A DNA stretch of 22,991 bases, taken from the NCBI GenBank assembly GCA_018651745.1, contig JABIDL010000003.1, forward strand, positions 1 to 22,991, given 5' to 3'. Source of the DNA: Candidatus Neomarinimicrobiota bacterium (GTDB lineage: Bacteria > Fidelibacterota > Marinisomatia > Marinisomatales > TCS55). The position numbers were made by a program, and so were the translations under genes. Position 1 is the first letter of the stretch; each line of letters begins with the position of its first letter. Under the pieces are notes generated by a model that saw nothing but the letters and a program-made list of their open reading frames with translations, had not been told where the DNA came from and searched no databases. Of this stretch, positions 8,073 through 15,413 are shown one piece after another.

Positions 8073-8965
8073 CGCCACTAACATCCCTTTTTTCGGCATT
8101 GAGCCGAACCCGGGATTCTTTATCCAAAGCTCTAAAATCCTTTACAAACAAGTCCGCCGATTTGGGTTCAATGGATGCGTTAGAGGCCAGCCTTCTATTA
8201 AGCGATATGGGAATAGATACTACAGAAGAAATTCTCGCTTTAACTGAAAAAACAAATAGTGAAAATTTAATCCAAGTCGTATCCGATTATCTGATTGATA
8301 TTTTACAAACTATAGAATCGAGTCCGTTGCCGAATGATGATTTACCCCCGACCGTTTTATTAATTGTTGGCGTAAACGGAACCGGAAAAACGACATCTGC
8401 AGCAAAATTAGCCCGGTTTTTTAAACCACATAAAAATGTGTTATTAGTGGGAGCAGATACCTACAGAGCTGCTGCAGCTGAGCAACTTAGAGTGTGGGCA
8501 AATAGAGCGGATATCCGGTTGGTTTCAAATGAAGCATCTAAAGATCCATCAGCGATTATATTTGATGGATTGACATCTGCAGTTGCAAATAATTCAAATA
8601 TGGTTATTGTTGATACTGCCGGCAGGCTTCATACGTACAATCATTTAATGGTTGAATTATCAAAAATGAATCGCGTATTAGATGAACATTTTCCTCAGTT
8701 CAGTAAAAAATCTCTCATTACCATTGATGCATCTCTGGGGCAGAATTCGCTTCATCAGGCAAAGGTGTTTTCGGACCATGTTGATCTCGATGGTGCTATT
8801 CTCACTAAAATGGATGGAACTGCAAAAGGGGGAATTGCATTTCCACTGGTTCGAGAATTATCTCTTCCGATTCGCTATGTTGGAACCGGCGAAGATTTGA
8901 ATGACATTGAACCTTTTAGCGGGGAAACTTATGTGAAATCCATTCTCGGCATTGATCGTGAGTGA
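8069..8965 (+). CDS. ftsY: Signal recognition particle receptor FtsY
   Basis: This 298-residue protein is an SRP-type GTPase. It has a helical N domain (about 1-90) and a G domain with GVNGTGKTT (101-109), GADTYRAAAAEQL (128-140), DTAGRLH (182-188), TKMDGTAKGG (246-255) and the closing YVGTGEDLNDIEPF. The order and spacing match FtsY rather than Ffh, because there is no methionine-rich M domain after the G domain. The long acidic A domain found in E. coli FtsY is absent, as in many other bacteria. It docks ribosome-SRP complexes at the membrane for co-translational insertion. ATGA overlaps the pgsA stop, with no Shine-Dalgarno sequence. Confidence 0.96.
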   Translation: MTPLTSLFSALSRTRDSLSKALKSFTNKSADLGSMDALEASLLLSDMGIDTTEEILALTEKTNSENLIQVVSDYLIDILQTIESSPLPNDDLPPTVLLIVGVNGTGKTTSAAKLARFFKPHKNVLLVGADTYRAAAAEQLRVWANRADIRLVSNEASKDPSAIIFDGLTSAVANNSNMVIVDTAGRLHTYNHLMVELSKMNRVLDEHFPQFSKKSLITIDASLGQNSLHQAKVFSDHVDLDGAILTKMDGTAKGGIAFPLVRELSLPIRYVGTGEDLNDIEPFSGETYVKSILGIDRE

Positions 8966-10253
8966 ACAAAAAAAACTACACCTCATCAGTCTCGGGTGTG
9001 CAAAAAATCTTGTCGATTCAGAAATATTGCTTGGAGGGCTTAAGCAATCGAAATTCAATATCACTCACGATCCAACAGTCGCAAATACGATTGTTGTAAA
9101 CACGTGCGGATTTCTAGATATGGCGCGAGAAGAATCTGTGGAAACCATCCTGCAGGCCGCAGAACTAAAACGCAAGGGAATATTGGATCAACTTGTTGTG
9201 ATGGGCTGTTTGTCCGAACGGTATCCCCATGAACTTGCTAAAGAAATTCCTGAAGTGGACAGATTTTTTGGAAGTAACGATCATCGGCAAATTGTATCGT
9301 TTATTACAGGAAAAACTTTTTCTCGCGATGATCCGTTATTTTTACGATCGATCCTTACCCCCAAACATTATGCGTACTTGAAAATTGCTGAAGGATGTGA
9401 TAACGGTTGTTCATTTTGTAGTATTCCACTGATGAGAGGTCTTCAAAAAAGCCGTCCGATTTCGAGCATTATAGATGAAGCTGAAAGGTTGATATCGATT
9501 GGAACCAAGGAATTGCTTCTCATTGCTCAAGATACAACAACCTATGGATGGGATTTCAGGGACAAGCAATCGTTAGCCGATCTAATTCTTGCCCTTGAGG
9601 AAACATCGGATGATTTAGAATGGGTTCGAATCCATTATGCACATCCGGCCCATTTATCTCAAAGCATAATTGATGCGATGGGATCATCTTCGAAAATATG
9701 TAAATATCTTGATATGCCTGTCCAACATGCGTCTAACTCGATTTTGAAATCGATGCGTAGGGGACTGAACCAAGATGGGATCAGAAAGAAAATTGATTCG
9801 CTCAGGAAGCATGTGCCGGGAATTCATTTGAGAACAACGGTCATTGTGGGTTACCCCGGGGAAACAGAAGATCATTTTAAAGAATTATGTGATTTTGCTG
9901 AAGATATTCGGTTCGACAGACTTGGTATTTTTACTTATTCTGAAGAGGAAGGTACTTTAGCAGCAGATTTATCGGATGATGTTCCCCGCGGAGTAAAGGA
10001 CGAAAGAAAAGCAGTGCTACAAGATATTCAAGCTGGCATTAGTTTTGAAAATAATCAATCTTTAGTCGGTAAAACTTTAAAGGTCATTGTTGATGAAGCA
10101 GGTGAAGAGGTCGCAGTAGGGCGAACCGAATATGATTCTGTTGAAGTGGATAATATCGTTAAAATAGAAGGAAAAACAGAACCCGGGACCTTTATGAATG
10201 TGAAGATCACGAGTGCGAATGAGTTTGAATTAATTGGATCGCCGAAAAGATAA
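8958..10253 (+). CDS. rimO: Ribosomal protein uS12 methylthiotransferase RimO
   Basis: This 431-residue protein is a radical-SAM methylthiotransferase. The N-terminal UPF0004 domain has three cluster Cys (C14 in SLGCAKNLVDSE, C50 in NTCGF, C84 in MGCLSERY). The radical SAM core has CDNGCSFC (C147, C151, C154). The end of the protein (about 370-431) looks like a TRAM domain. SLGCAKNLVDSE is typical of RimO rather than MiaB. It methylthiolates the conserved Asp of ribosomal protein uS12. I prefer GTG 8958, which overlaps the ftsY stop by 8 nt, a spacing repeated at two other junctions; TTG 8952 is possible. It is the last gene of the first block. Confidence 0.94.
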   Translation: MSEQKKLHLISLGCAKNLVDSEILLGGLKQSKFNITHDPTVANTIVVNTCGFLDMAREESVETILQAAELKRKGILDQLVVMGCLSERYPHELAKEIPEVDRFFGSNDHRQIVSFITGKTFSRDDPLFLRSILTPKHYAYLKIAEGCDNGCSFCSIPLMRGLQKSRPISSIIDEAERLISIGTKELLLIAQDTTTYGWDFRDKQSLADLILALEETSDDLEWVRIHYAHPAHLSQSIIDAMGSSSKICKYLDMPVQHASNSILKSMRRGLNQDGIRKKIDSLRKHVPGIHLRTTVIVGYPGETEDHFKELCDFAEDIRFDRLGIFTYSEEEGTLAADLSDDVPRGVKDERKAVLQDIQAGISFENNQSLVGKTLKVIVDEAGEEVAVGRTEYDSVEVDNIVKIEGKTEPGTFMNVKITSANEFELIGSPKR

Positions 10254-10260
10254 CCCTTTT

Positions 10261-10289
10261 GACCATTTGGGAAAGCAGCAACAATGGTC
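10261..10289. repeat. Inverted repeat in the rimO-yebC gap
   Basis: GACCATT (10261-10267) and AATGGTC (10283-10289) are perfect 7-bp inverted arms around a 15-nt loop. They lie within the 79-nt gap that separates the two packed gene blocks. The stem has three G-C pairs and is followed by GTAATTTC, not a clean T-run, so a strong intrinsic terminator is unlikely. It could be a weak terminator, an operator for a dimeric regulator, or chance. I see no convincing -35/-10 pair for yebC in the gap. Confidence 0.4.
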
Positions 10290-10332
10290 GTAATTTCATT
10301 GCTAATTCTTTCACAAAAATACCAAAGGAACC

Positions 10333-11061
10333 ATGTCCGGACATAGTAAATGGTCATCTATTAAGCGGAAAAAAGCTGTCATTGATGCGAAACGCGGGAA
10401 AATTTTTACCAAACTTATTCGTGAAATTACCATTGCTGCACGTGATGGTGGCGGCGACGAGGAAAGTAATCCACGCCTGCGTCAGGCAATCATAAATGCA
10501 AAAGCTGCGAATATGCCTCAAGATAACATGCAGCGAGCCATTAAAAAAGGCACCGGCGAATTGGAAGGTGTTCAATACGAAGAATCCACCCTCGAAGGAT
10601 ATGGCCCGGAAGGTGTCGCCATCTTTATGGATATATTATCCGATAACCGAAAACGAACTGTAGCAGAAGTGCGACACCTCATGGCAAAATACGGTGGAAA
10701 TCTTGGCGAAAACGGAAGCGTATCTTGGATGTTTGAAAAAAAGGGACAAATTGTCCTAGATCAAGGATCGCATAATGAAGACGATATTTTTGAATCTGTG
10801 ATAGATTCCGGTGCGGAAGATTTTGAAACAGATGATGGTTCCTGTGTGGTTACGACCCATCCTTCTGAATTAATGACTGTGAGGGATGCACTTGATAAAC
10901 TCGGTTTCTCTGTCCAGTCAGTTGTATTGGAAATGATTCCAAAAAACACCCAAACAGTGGATGCTGAAAAATCGGTTCAAGTAATTACATTGCTTGAGCA
11001 ATTGGAAGACCATGACGATATTCGGTCTGTCTTTACTAATTTTAATTCGGTAGAAGGATAG
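10333..11061 (+). CDS. yebC: YebC/TACO1-family protein
   Basis: This 242-residue protein matches the family from its first residues (MSGHSKWSSIKRKKAVIDAKRGK). It continues with NPRLRQAIINAKAANMPQDNM, LEGYGPEGVAIFMD and NRKRTVAEVRHLMAKYGGNLGENGSVSWMF. Family members were long annotated as transcription factors; more recent work places them on the ribosome, easing translation of difficult stretches such as proline runs. AAGGAACC just before the ATG gives only a weak and very close ribosome-binding site. yebC directly followed by ruvC and ruvA is a widely conserved order. It opens the second packed gene block. Confidence 0.95.
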   Translation: MSGHSKWSSIKRKKAVIDAKRGKIFTKLIREITIAARDGGGDEESNPRLRQAIINAKAANMPQDNMQRAIKKGTGELEGVQYEESTLEGYGPEGVAIFMDILSDNRKRTVAEVRHLMAKYGGNLGENGSVSWMFEKKGQIVLDQGSHNEDDIFESVIDSGAEDFETDDGSCVVTTHPSELMTVRDALDKLGFSVQSVVLEMIPKNTQTVDAEKSVQVITLLEQLEDHDDIRSVFTNFNSVEG

Positions 11062-11067
11062 GTAACC

Positions 11068-11544
11068 ATGCAAGTTATTGGCATTGATCCCGGGTTAAGC
11101 GCTACCGGATACGCATTGCTAGAAGAAAATAAGGGAAAAGTAATTGCTAAAATGTATGGAACCATTACACCACCGAAAGGAAAGACTCTTGCAGATAGAC
11201 TTGAATATCTATTTTCAAAAAGTACTGAAATCATTAAGGAAATCCAGCCGGACGTAATGGCGATTGAAGACACATTCTTTCATAAAAATTTTAAATCTGC
11301 GCTCATGCTGGGCCAGGCTAGAGGCGTTTTAATTTTAGCAGCTGCACGAATGGGGATTCATTGTGTAGAGTTTGCGCCAAAAAAGGTAAAAATGTCAGTC
11401 GTGGGAAATGGAAATGCCAGCAAAGAACAGGTTCAATATATGGTAAAGCAAATTCTCAAATTGAAAGAAATGCCAAAATCATTGGATATTTCTGATGCGA
11501 TGGCAATAGGTCTTTGCTACATAAACCAAAATAAATATCTATAA
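11068..11544 (+). CDS. ruvC: Holliday junction resolvase RuvC (crossover junction endodeoxyribonuclease)
   Basis: This 158-residue protein has RuvC length and an RNase H-like fold. Its catalytic acidic residues are D7 (in GIDPGLSATGYALLE), E67 (AIEDTFFHKN) and D140/D143 (LDISDAMAIGLCY). It cleaves Holliday junctions as a dimer together with RuvAB. The start ATG 11068 lies 6 nt after yebC. AAGGA at 11054-11058, inside the end of yebC, lies 9 nt upstream and is a plausible ribosome-binding site. ruvA follows after 4 nt; ruvB is not in the window. Confidence 0.96.
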   Translation: MQVIGIDPGLSATGYALLEENKGKVIAKMYGTITPPKGKTLADRLEYLFSKSTEIIKEIQPDVMAIEDTFFHKNFKSALMLGQARGVLILAAARMGIHCVEFAPKKVKMSVVGNGNASKEQVQYMVKQILKLKEMPKSLDISDAMAIGLCYINQNKYL

Positions 11545-11548
11545 AAAT

Positions 11549-12148
11549 ATGATTGATTCATTAAAAGGAATTTTAATTAAGAAGGACCCCACATTTGCGG
11601 TGGTTGATGTGAATGGAGTTCGCTTTTCTGTTCAAATTACACTTTCTTCTTACCAAAGTCTTCCCAATGTGGGACAGGAAATGGAAATCCAAACATATTT
11701 GAATTTTCGGCAGGATGGTTTAGATCTTTTTGGATTCAGCGGAGAAGAGGAACGAAACGTATTCTTATTATTAACATCGGTTAGTGGAATCGGTCCCAAA
11801 TCTGCCGTAAAAATTCTATCCGGAACCCAACCGAGTGAATTCAGGAAAAGAATTGTTTCCGGTGATGCAGAAGCTCTGACCGTCATCCCGGGTATCGGCG
11901 CTAAAACTGCACAGAGAATTATTGTGGAATTAAAAGATAAATTTACCGATATAGCCGATTCAGAATATCCACCCATTGTTTCTTCTGAAAATGCTGAAAC
12001 GGTGAAAGATGTAATTACGGGTTTAACTGCTCTTGGATATAAGCGTGGGCAGATAAATCAGGCGCTTCGAAAACTGGAAGAAAAAGATGAATTGAACGGG
12101 AGTCTTGAGGGTTTAATTAAAAAAGCATTGGCGCATGTGATATCATGA
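11549..12148 (+). CDS. ruvA: Holliday junction DNA helicase subunit RuvA
   Basis: This 199-residue protein has the three RuvA domains: an N-terminal OB fold (1-65, MIDSLKGILIKKDPTFAVVDVNGVRF), tandem helix-hairpin-helix motifs (SGIGPKSAVKIL and IPGIGAKTAQRIIVELKDK), and a C-terminal RuvB-binding domain (DVITGLTALGYKRGQINQAL). The tetramer holds the junction and directs RuvB. The stop overlaps the next start by 4 nt. In place of the usual ruvB partner, an aminotransferase gene follows. Confidence 0.96.
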   Translation: MIDSLKGILIKKDPTFAVVDVNGVRFSVQITLSSYQSLPNVGQEMEIQTYLNFRQDGLDLFGFSGEEERNVFLLLTSVSGIGPKSAVKILSGTQPSEFRKRIVSGDAEALTVIPGIGAKTAQRIIVELKDKFTDIADSEYPPIVSSENAETVKDVITGLTALGYKRGQINQALRKLEEKDELNGSLEGLIKKALAHVIS

Positions 12149-13344
12149 AACCGTTTGCAAATCGATTACTTAATTTGGGTACAGAAACAGCATTTGCCGT
12201 TTCTGCTCAAGCTCGTGCATGGGCGGACAAAGGAAATAAAGTATATCCGTTTCATTTGGGAGATATTAAACTGCCAACCCCACCAAATATTATTGAAGCC
12301 GCAAATAAATTTTGCAGAGATGGAAAAAATGTTTACTGCCCAGCAGAAGGTATCCCGGAACTGCGGAATGCGTTGGCAGATGATGTCGGAAAGAAGCGTG
12401 GTGTATCCTACTCAACAGATCAAGTTAGCGTTCAACCCGGAGGCAAACCCACAATCGGGAAATTTATTCAAACTGTGATGAATCCCGGCGATGAAGTTTT
12501 GTATCCAAATCCCGGATATCCGATTTACGAATCCCAAATTGAATATCAAGGCGGTAAAGCAGTTCCTTATCATTATTTTGAAACAGATTCCGGATTTGAT
12601 ATTGATCTAGAAGAACTAAAGAATTCCATTACAGATAAAACTGTTGCACTCATTTATAATAATTATCAAAACCCGATTGGTGCTGAGTCGTCCCAATCTG
12701 AAATGGAAGCAATCGCAGATATTGTAATTGAACATGATCTTTGGATGTTAAGTGATGATGCTTATTATGAAGTTCGGTACGGAATTAAACCGAAATCTAT
12801 CGTAGCAATCCCCGGTATGCGGGAACGAACAGTAATCTTATACACTTTTTCAAAACGATTTGCAATGACTGGGTGGAGACTTGGCGCATCCGTTGGACCA
12901 AAAGAATTGATTGAAAATATCAGCAGACTAAATGTGAATGACGAATCGTGCACCAACCATTTTTTGCAATGGGCTATGATTGAGGCTTTGACGGGAGACC
13001 AGTCCGGACCGCAAAAATTATTGGATTTACTTCAACGCAGAAGAGATGCAGCTGTTGAAGGACTGAATGCGATTGATGGGACTCAAATTGCAACCCCCAA
13101 TAGTACGTTTTATCTCTTTCCAAATGTGACTTCAATAATGAAACGCAAAGGTTTCACCAACTTGAAAGATCTACAAGTGCAAGCATTGGAACAATCTGGT
13201 GTTTCTTTTTGTATGCGAGAACACTTTGGTCGGCCGAATCCCAACGAAAAAGATTATTTTATTCGATTTGCATATTCCGGGATTTCTGAGGAAGAAATCA
13301 GGGAAGGAATGGCAAAATTGAAAACCTATTTTGAATCTTCTTAA
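12145..13344 (+). CDS. Fold-type I (class I/II) PLP-dependent aminotransferase
   Basis: This 399-residue enzyme has the class I aminotransferase pattern. It shows the PLP-Schiff-base Lys in YTFSKRFAMTGWRLG (K237), a conserved Asp in LSDDAYYE (D204/D205) and the NNYQNPIG turn that contacts substrate carboxylate and cofactor. The C-terminal Arg that binds the alpha-carboxylate is probably in the FIRFAY segment. The FAMTGWRLG segment resembles aspartate/aromatic-type aminotransferases, but alanine or other amino acids are equally possible. It overlaps ruvA by ATGA and is one base from gcvT. Its pathway cannot be inferred from neighbours. Confidence 0.9.
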   Translation: MKPFANRLLNLGTETAFAVSAQARAWADKGNKVYPFHLGDIKLPTPPNIIEAANKFCRDGKNVYCPAEGIPELRNALADDVGKKRGVSYSTDQVSVQPGGKPTIGKFIQTVMNPGDEVLYPNPGYPIYESQIEYQGGKAVPYHYFETDSGFDIDLEELKNSITDKTVALIYNNYQNPIGAESSQSEMEAIADIVIEHDLWMLSDDAYYEVRYGIKPKSIVAIPGMRERTVILYTFSKRFAMTGWRLGASVGPKELIENISRLNVNDESCTNHFLQWAMIEALTGDQSGPQKLLDLLQRRRDAAVEGLNAIDGTQIATPNSTFYLFPNVTSIMKRKGFTNLKDLQVQALEQSGVSFCMREHFGRPNPNEKDYFIRFAYSGISEEEIREGMAKLKTYFESS

Positions 13345-13345
13345 C

Positions 13346-14440
13346 ATGATTGAACTTCAAAAAACATCTCTCTACGAGACTCATATTAGTCTGGGTGCCA
13401 AAATGGTTGATTTTGCAGGATATCTCATGCCGGTCCAGTATTCCGGAATTATAGATGAACATTGTGGAGTGCGCGCTAAGTGCGGGATATTTGATGTGAG
13501 TCATATGGGGGAATTTTTTGTGCATGGAACTGATGCTGAATCTTTTTTAGACATGGTAACCGTTGGAAATGTTTCCAGCATGAAAACCGGTGACGCGCAA
13601 TACTCGCTGATGTGCAATCCTAGTGGTGGGATAATTGACGACTTACTCATTTACAAAAAAAAATCGGGTTATATGCTTGTCGTCAATGCGTCAAATATCG
13701 AAAAGGATTTTGCTTGGCTCTCACAAAATGCCTATCGAGGAACCACCATTCGAAACATCAGCGAGGAAACGGGATTAATTGCGGTTCAAGGACCACAATC
13801 TCGGGCTATTTTAAACCCGTTACTCGATTTCAATATTTCTACCTTGGGATTTTATACTTTTACCGAATGTTCCCTAAGTGGATATTCTGTTACGTTGGCA
13901 AGGACTGGATATTCCGGTGAATTAGGATACGAAATTTATTGTTTTTCTCCGGATGCGCCTGGCGTTTGGGGTGCGATTTTCCAATCCGGTGGGGATGAAA
14001 TTATTCCGGCAGGTCTGGGCTCTAGAGATACGCTTCGCATGGAAATGAAATATTGTTTGTACGGAAATGATATCGATGAAAATAAAAATCCAATTGAGGC
14101 TGGATTGAAATGGACTATTCATTTTGATAAACCTCAATTTATTGGGAAGGAAGCCATCCAATCTTTTGTTGAAAATCCAAAGCGCAGACTAGTGTGTATT
14201 CAAATGACAGAAAAAGCTGTTCCCAGAAAAGGTTACACCATTTGGAAGGAATCGGATGAAATTGGAATTATAACAAGCGGAACGATGTCTCCAACACTTG
14301 GGAAAGGAATTGGAATAGGTTATGTTTCAAAAGATTATTCCAAAAATGGGACAGAAATAGTTGTGGATATTCGAGGGAAGAAAAAATCAGCTGAAATTGT
14401 AAAAAACCCCTTTTATAGAAATGGAACCTTACATGCCTGA
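13346..14440 (+). CDS. gcvT: Glycine cleavage system T protein (aminomethyltransferase)
   Basis: This 364-residue protein matches GcvT from the start (LYETHISLGAKMVDFAGYLMPVQY). It continues with IFDVSHMGEF, GGIIDDLLIY (the catalytic Asp lies at 98-99), LARTGYSGELGYEI, LGSRDTLRMEM and the end TSGTMSPTLGKGIGIGYV. It transfers the aminomethyl carbon of glycine to tetrahydrofolate. The partners GcvH, GcvP and lipoamide dehydrogenase are not in the window. Stand-alone folate-binding homologues such as YgfZ lack parts of these motifs, so GcvT is favoured. I chose ATG 13346, one base after the aminotransferase stop. No glycine riboswitch precedes it; it sits mid-operon. Confidence 0.93.
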   Translation: MIELQKTSLYETHISLGAKMVDFAGYLMPVQYSGIIDEHCGVRAKCGIFDVSHMGEFFVHGTDAESFLDMVTVGNVSSMKTGDAQYSLMCNPSGGIIDDLLIYKKKSGYMLVVNASNIEKDFAWLSQNAYRGTTIRNISEETGLIAVQGPQSRAILNPLLDFNISTLGFYTFTECSLSGYSVTLARTGYSGELGYEIYCFSPDAPGVWGAIFQSGGDEIIPAGLGSRDTLRMEMKYCLYGNDIDENKNPIEAGLKWTIHFDKPQFIGKEAIQSFVENPKRRLVCIQMTEKAVPRKGYTIWKESDEIGIITSGTMSPTLGKGIGIGYVSKDYSKNGTEIVVDIRGKKKSAEIVKNPFYRNGTLHA

Positions 14441-15413
14441 TAAATCCATTCTCGTAACAGGTGGGTGCGGATTCATTGGATCGCACCTTGTAGATCATTA
14501 TTTAGCGGAAAATAAAAAAGTAGTTTGTCTTGATAATATGAACGATTTCTATAATCCGGAAATCAAACGATTGAATCAATTGCCTCACTTGTCTTCGGAT
14601 AATTATACATTTATCGAAGGCGATATTCGAGATAAGCAAATTGTTTCATCACTTTTTAAATCGCACAACATTGGGAAGGTCATTCATTTGGCTGCCATGG
14701 CAGGTGTTCGCCCATCTGTAGAAAACCCGAGATTATATTTAGACGTTAATGTGATGGGGACGCAGGTTTTATTGGATGTAGCAAAAGATCATACCGTTGA
14801 TCATTTTGTTTTTGCATCGTCATCTTCGGTGTACGGTAATAATGAAAAGGTTCCCTTTTCGGAGGACGACAGAGTGGATGGTCAAATTTCACCGTATGGT
14901 TCTTCTAAACGAATGGGTGAGTTGCTTTGCCAAACCTATCACCATCTTACAGGATTACCCATTTCCTGTCTTCGTTTTTTTACAGTATATGGTCCGCGAC
15001 AACGCCCGGAAATGGCAATTCATTTATTTGTTCGATCCATCCTAAATGGGAATGGAATTACCGTTTTTGGTGATGGAAATAGTGCCAGAGATTATACTTA
15101 CATTGATGATATAATAGATGGTATAATCAAAGTAACAGAGGCGCCAAACACTTTTATGATTTACAACCTCGGAAACTCAGAACCAGTGAAATTGATTGAT
15201 ATGGTAAATGTAATTGGTTCTGCCACAGAAAAAACGCCTGATATTACAATGTCAACAATGCCTGTCGGGGATGTTGTGCAAACATTCGCCGATATCAGCA
15301 GGAGTGAGCGCCGGTTAGGTTATTCCCCACAAACAAATTTTAATAAAGGAGTTGAACAATTTGTGGATTGGTTCCGAACTGTCATTAAATCAAACGGAGA
15401 CCTTTACGCATGA
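14433..15413 (+). CDS. NAD-dependent nucleotide-sugar epimerase (UDP-glucuronate 4-epimerase-like)
   Basis: This 326-residue extended SDR protein has the NAD motif GGCGFIG (10-16) and the catalytic Ser run ASSSSVYG with Y155-x3-K159 (PYGSSK). MAGVRPSVENP, LRFFTVYGPRQRPEMA and ARDYTYIDDIIDGI are also present. The RFFTVYGPxxRPxMA segment and the insert FYNPEIKRLNQL resemble bacterial UDP-glucuronate 4-epimerases. UDP-GlcNAc or UDP-glucose epimerase remain possible. It probably supplies sugars for LPS or capsule. ATG 14433 overlaps gcvT by 8 nt and starts close to the Rossmann motif; ATG 14421 would add four residues. Confidence 0.88.
   Translation: MPDKSILVTGGCGFIGSHLVDHYLAENKKVVCLDNMNDFYNPEIKRLNQLPHLSSDNYTFIEGDIRDKQIVSSLFKSHNIGKVIHLAAMAGVRPSVENPRLYLDVNVMGTQVLLDVAKDHTVDHFVFASSSSVYGNNEKVPFSEDDRVDGQISPYGSSKRMGELLCQTYHHLTGLPISCLRFFTVYGPRQRPEMAIHLFVRSILNGNGITVFGDGNSARDYTYIDDIIDGIIKVTEAPNTFMIYNLGNSEPVKLIDMVNVIGSATEKTPDITMSTMPVGDVVQTFADISRSERRLGYSPQTNFNKGVEQFVDWFRTVIKSNGDLYA

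Noticed and set aside
2855-11067. Recurring GGTAAC close to several starts (2878, 3872, 11068) as an alternative ribosome-binding motif
   Set aside because: Only three clear cases, two of which overlap upstream stop codons that force TAA or TAG; it does not pair well with the usual 16S tail.
13321-13346. Glycine riboswitch ahead of gcvT
   Set aside because: gcvT follows the aminotransferase stop by one base, leaving no room for a leader RNA.
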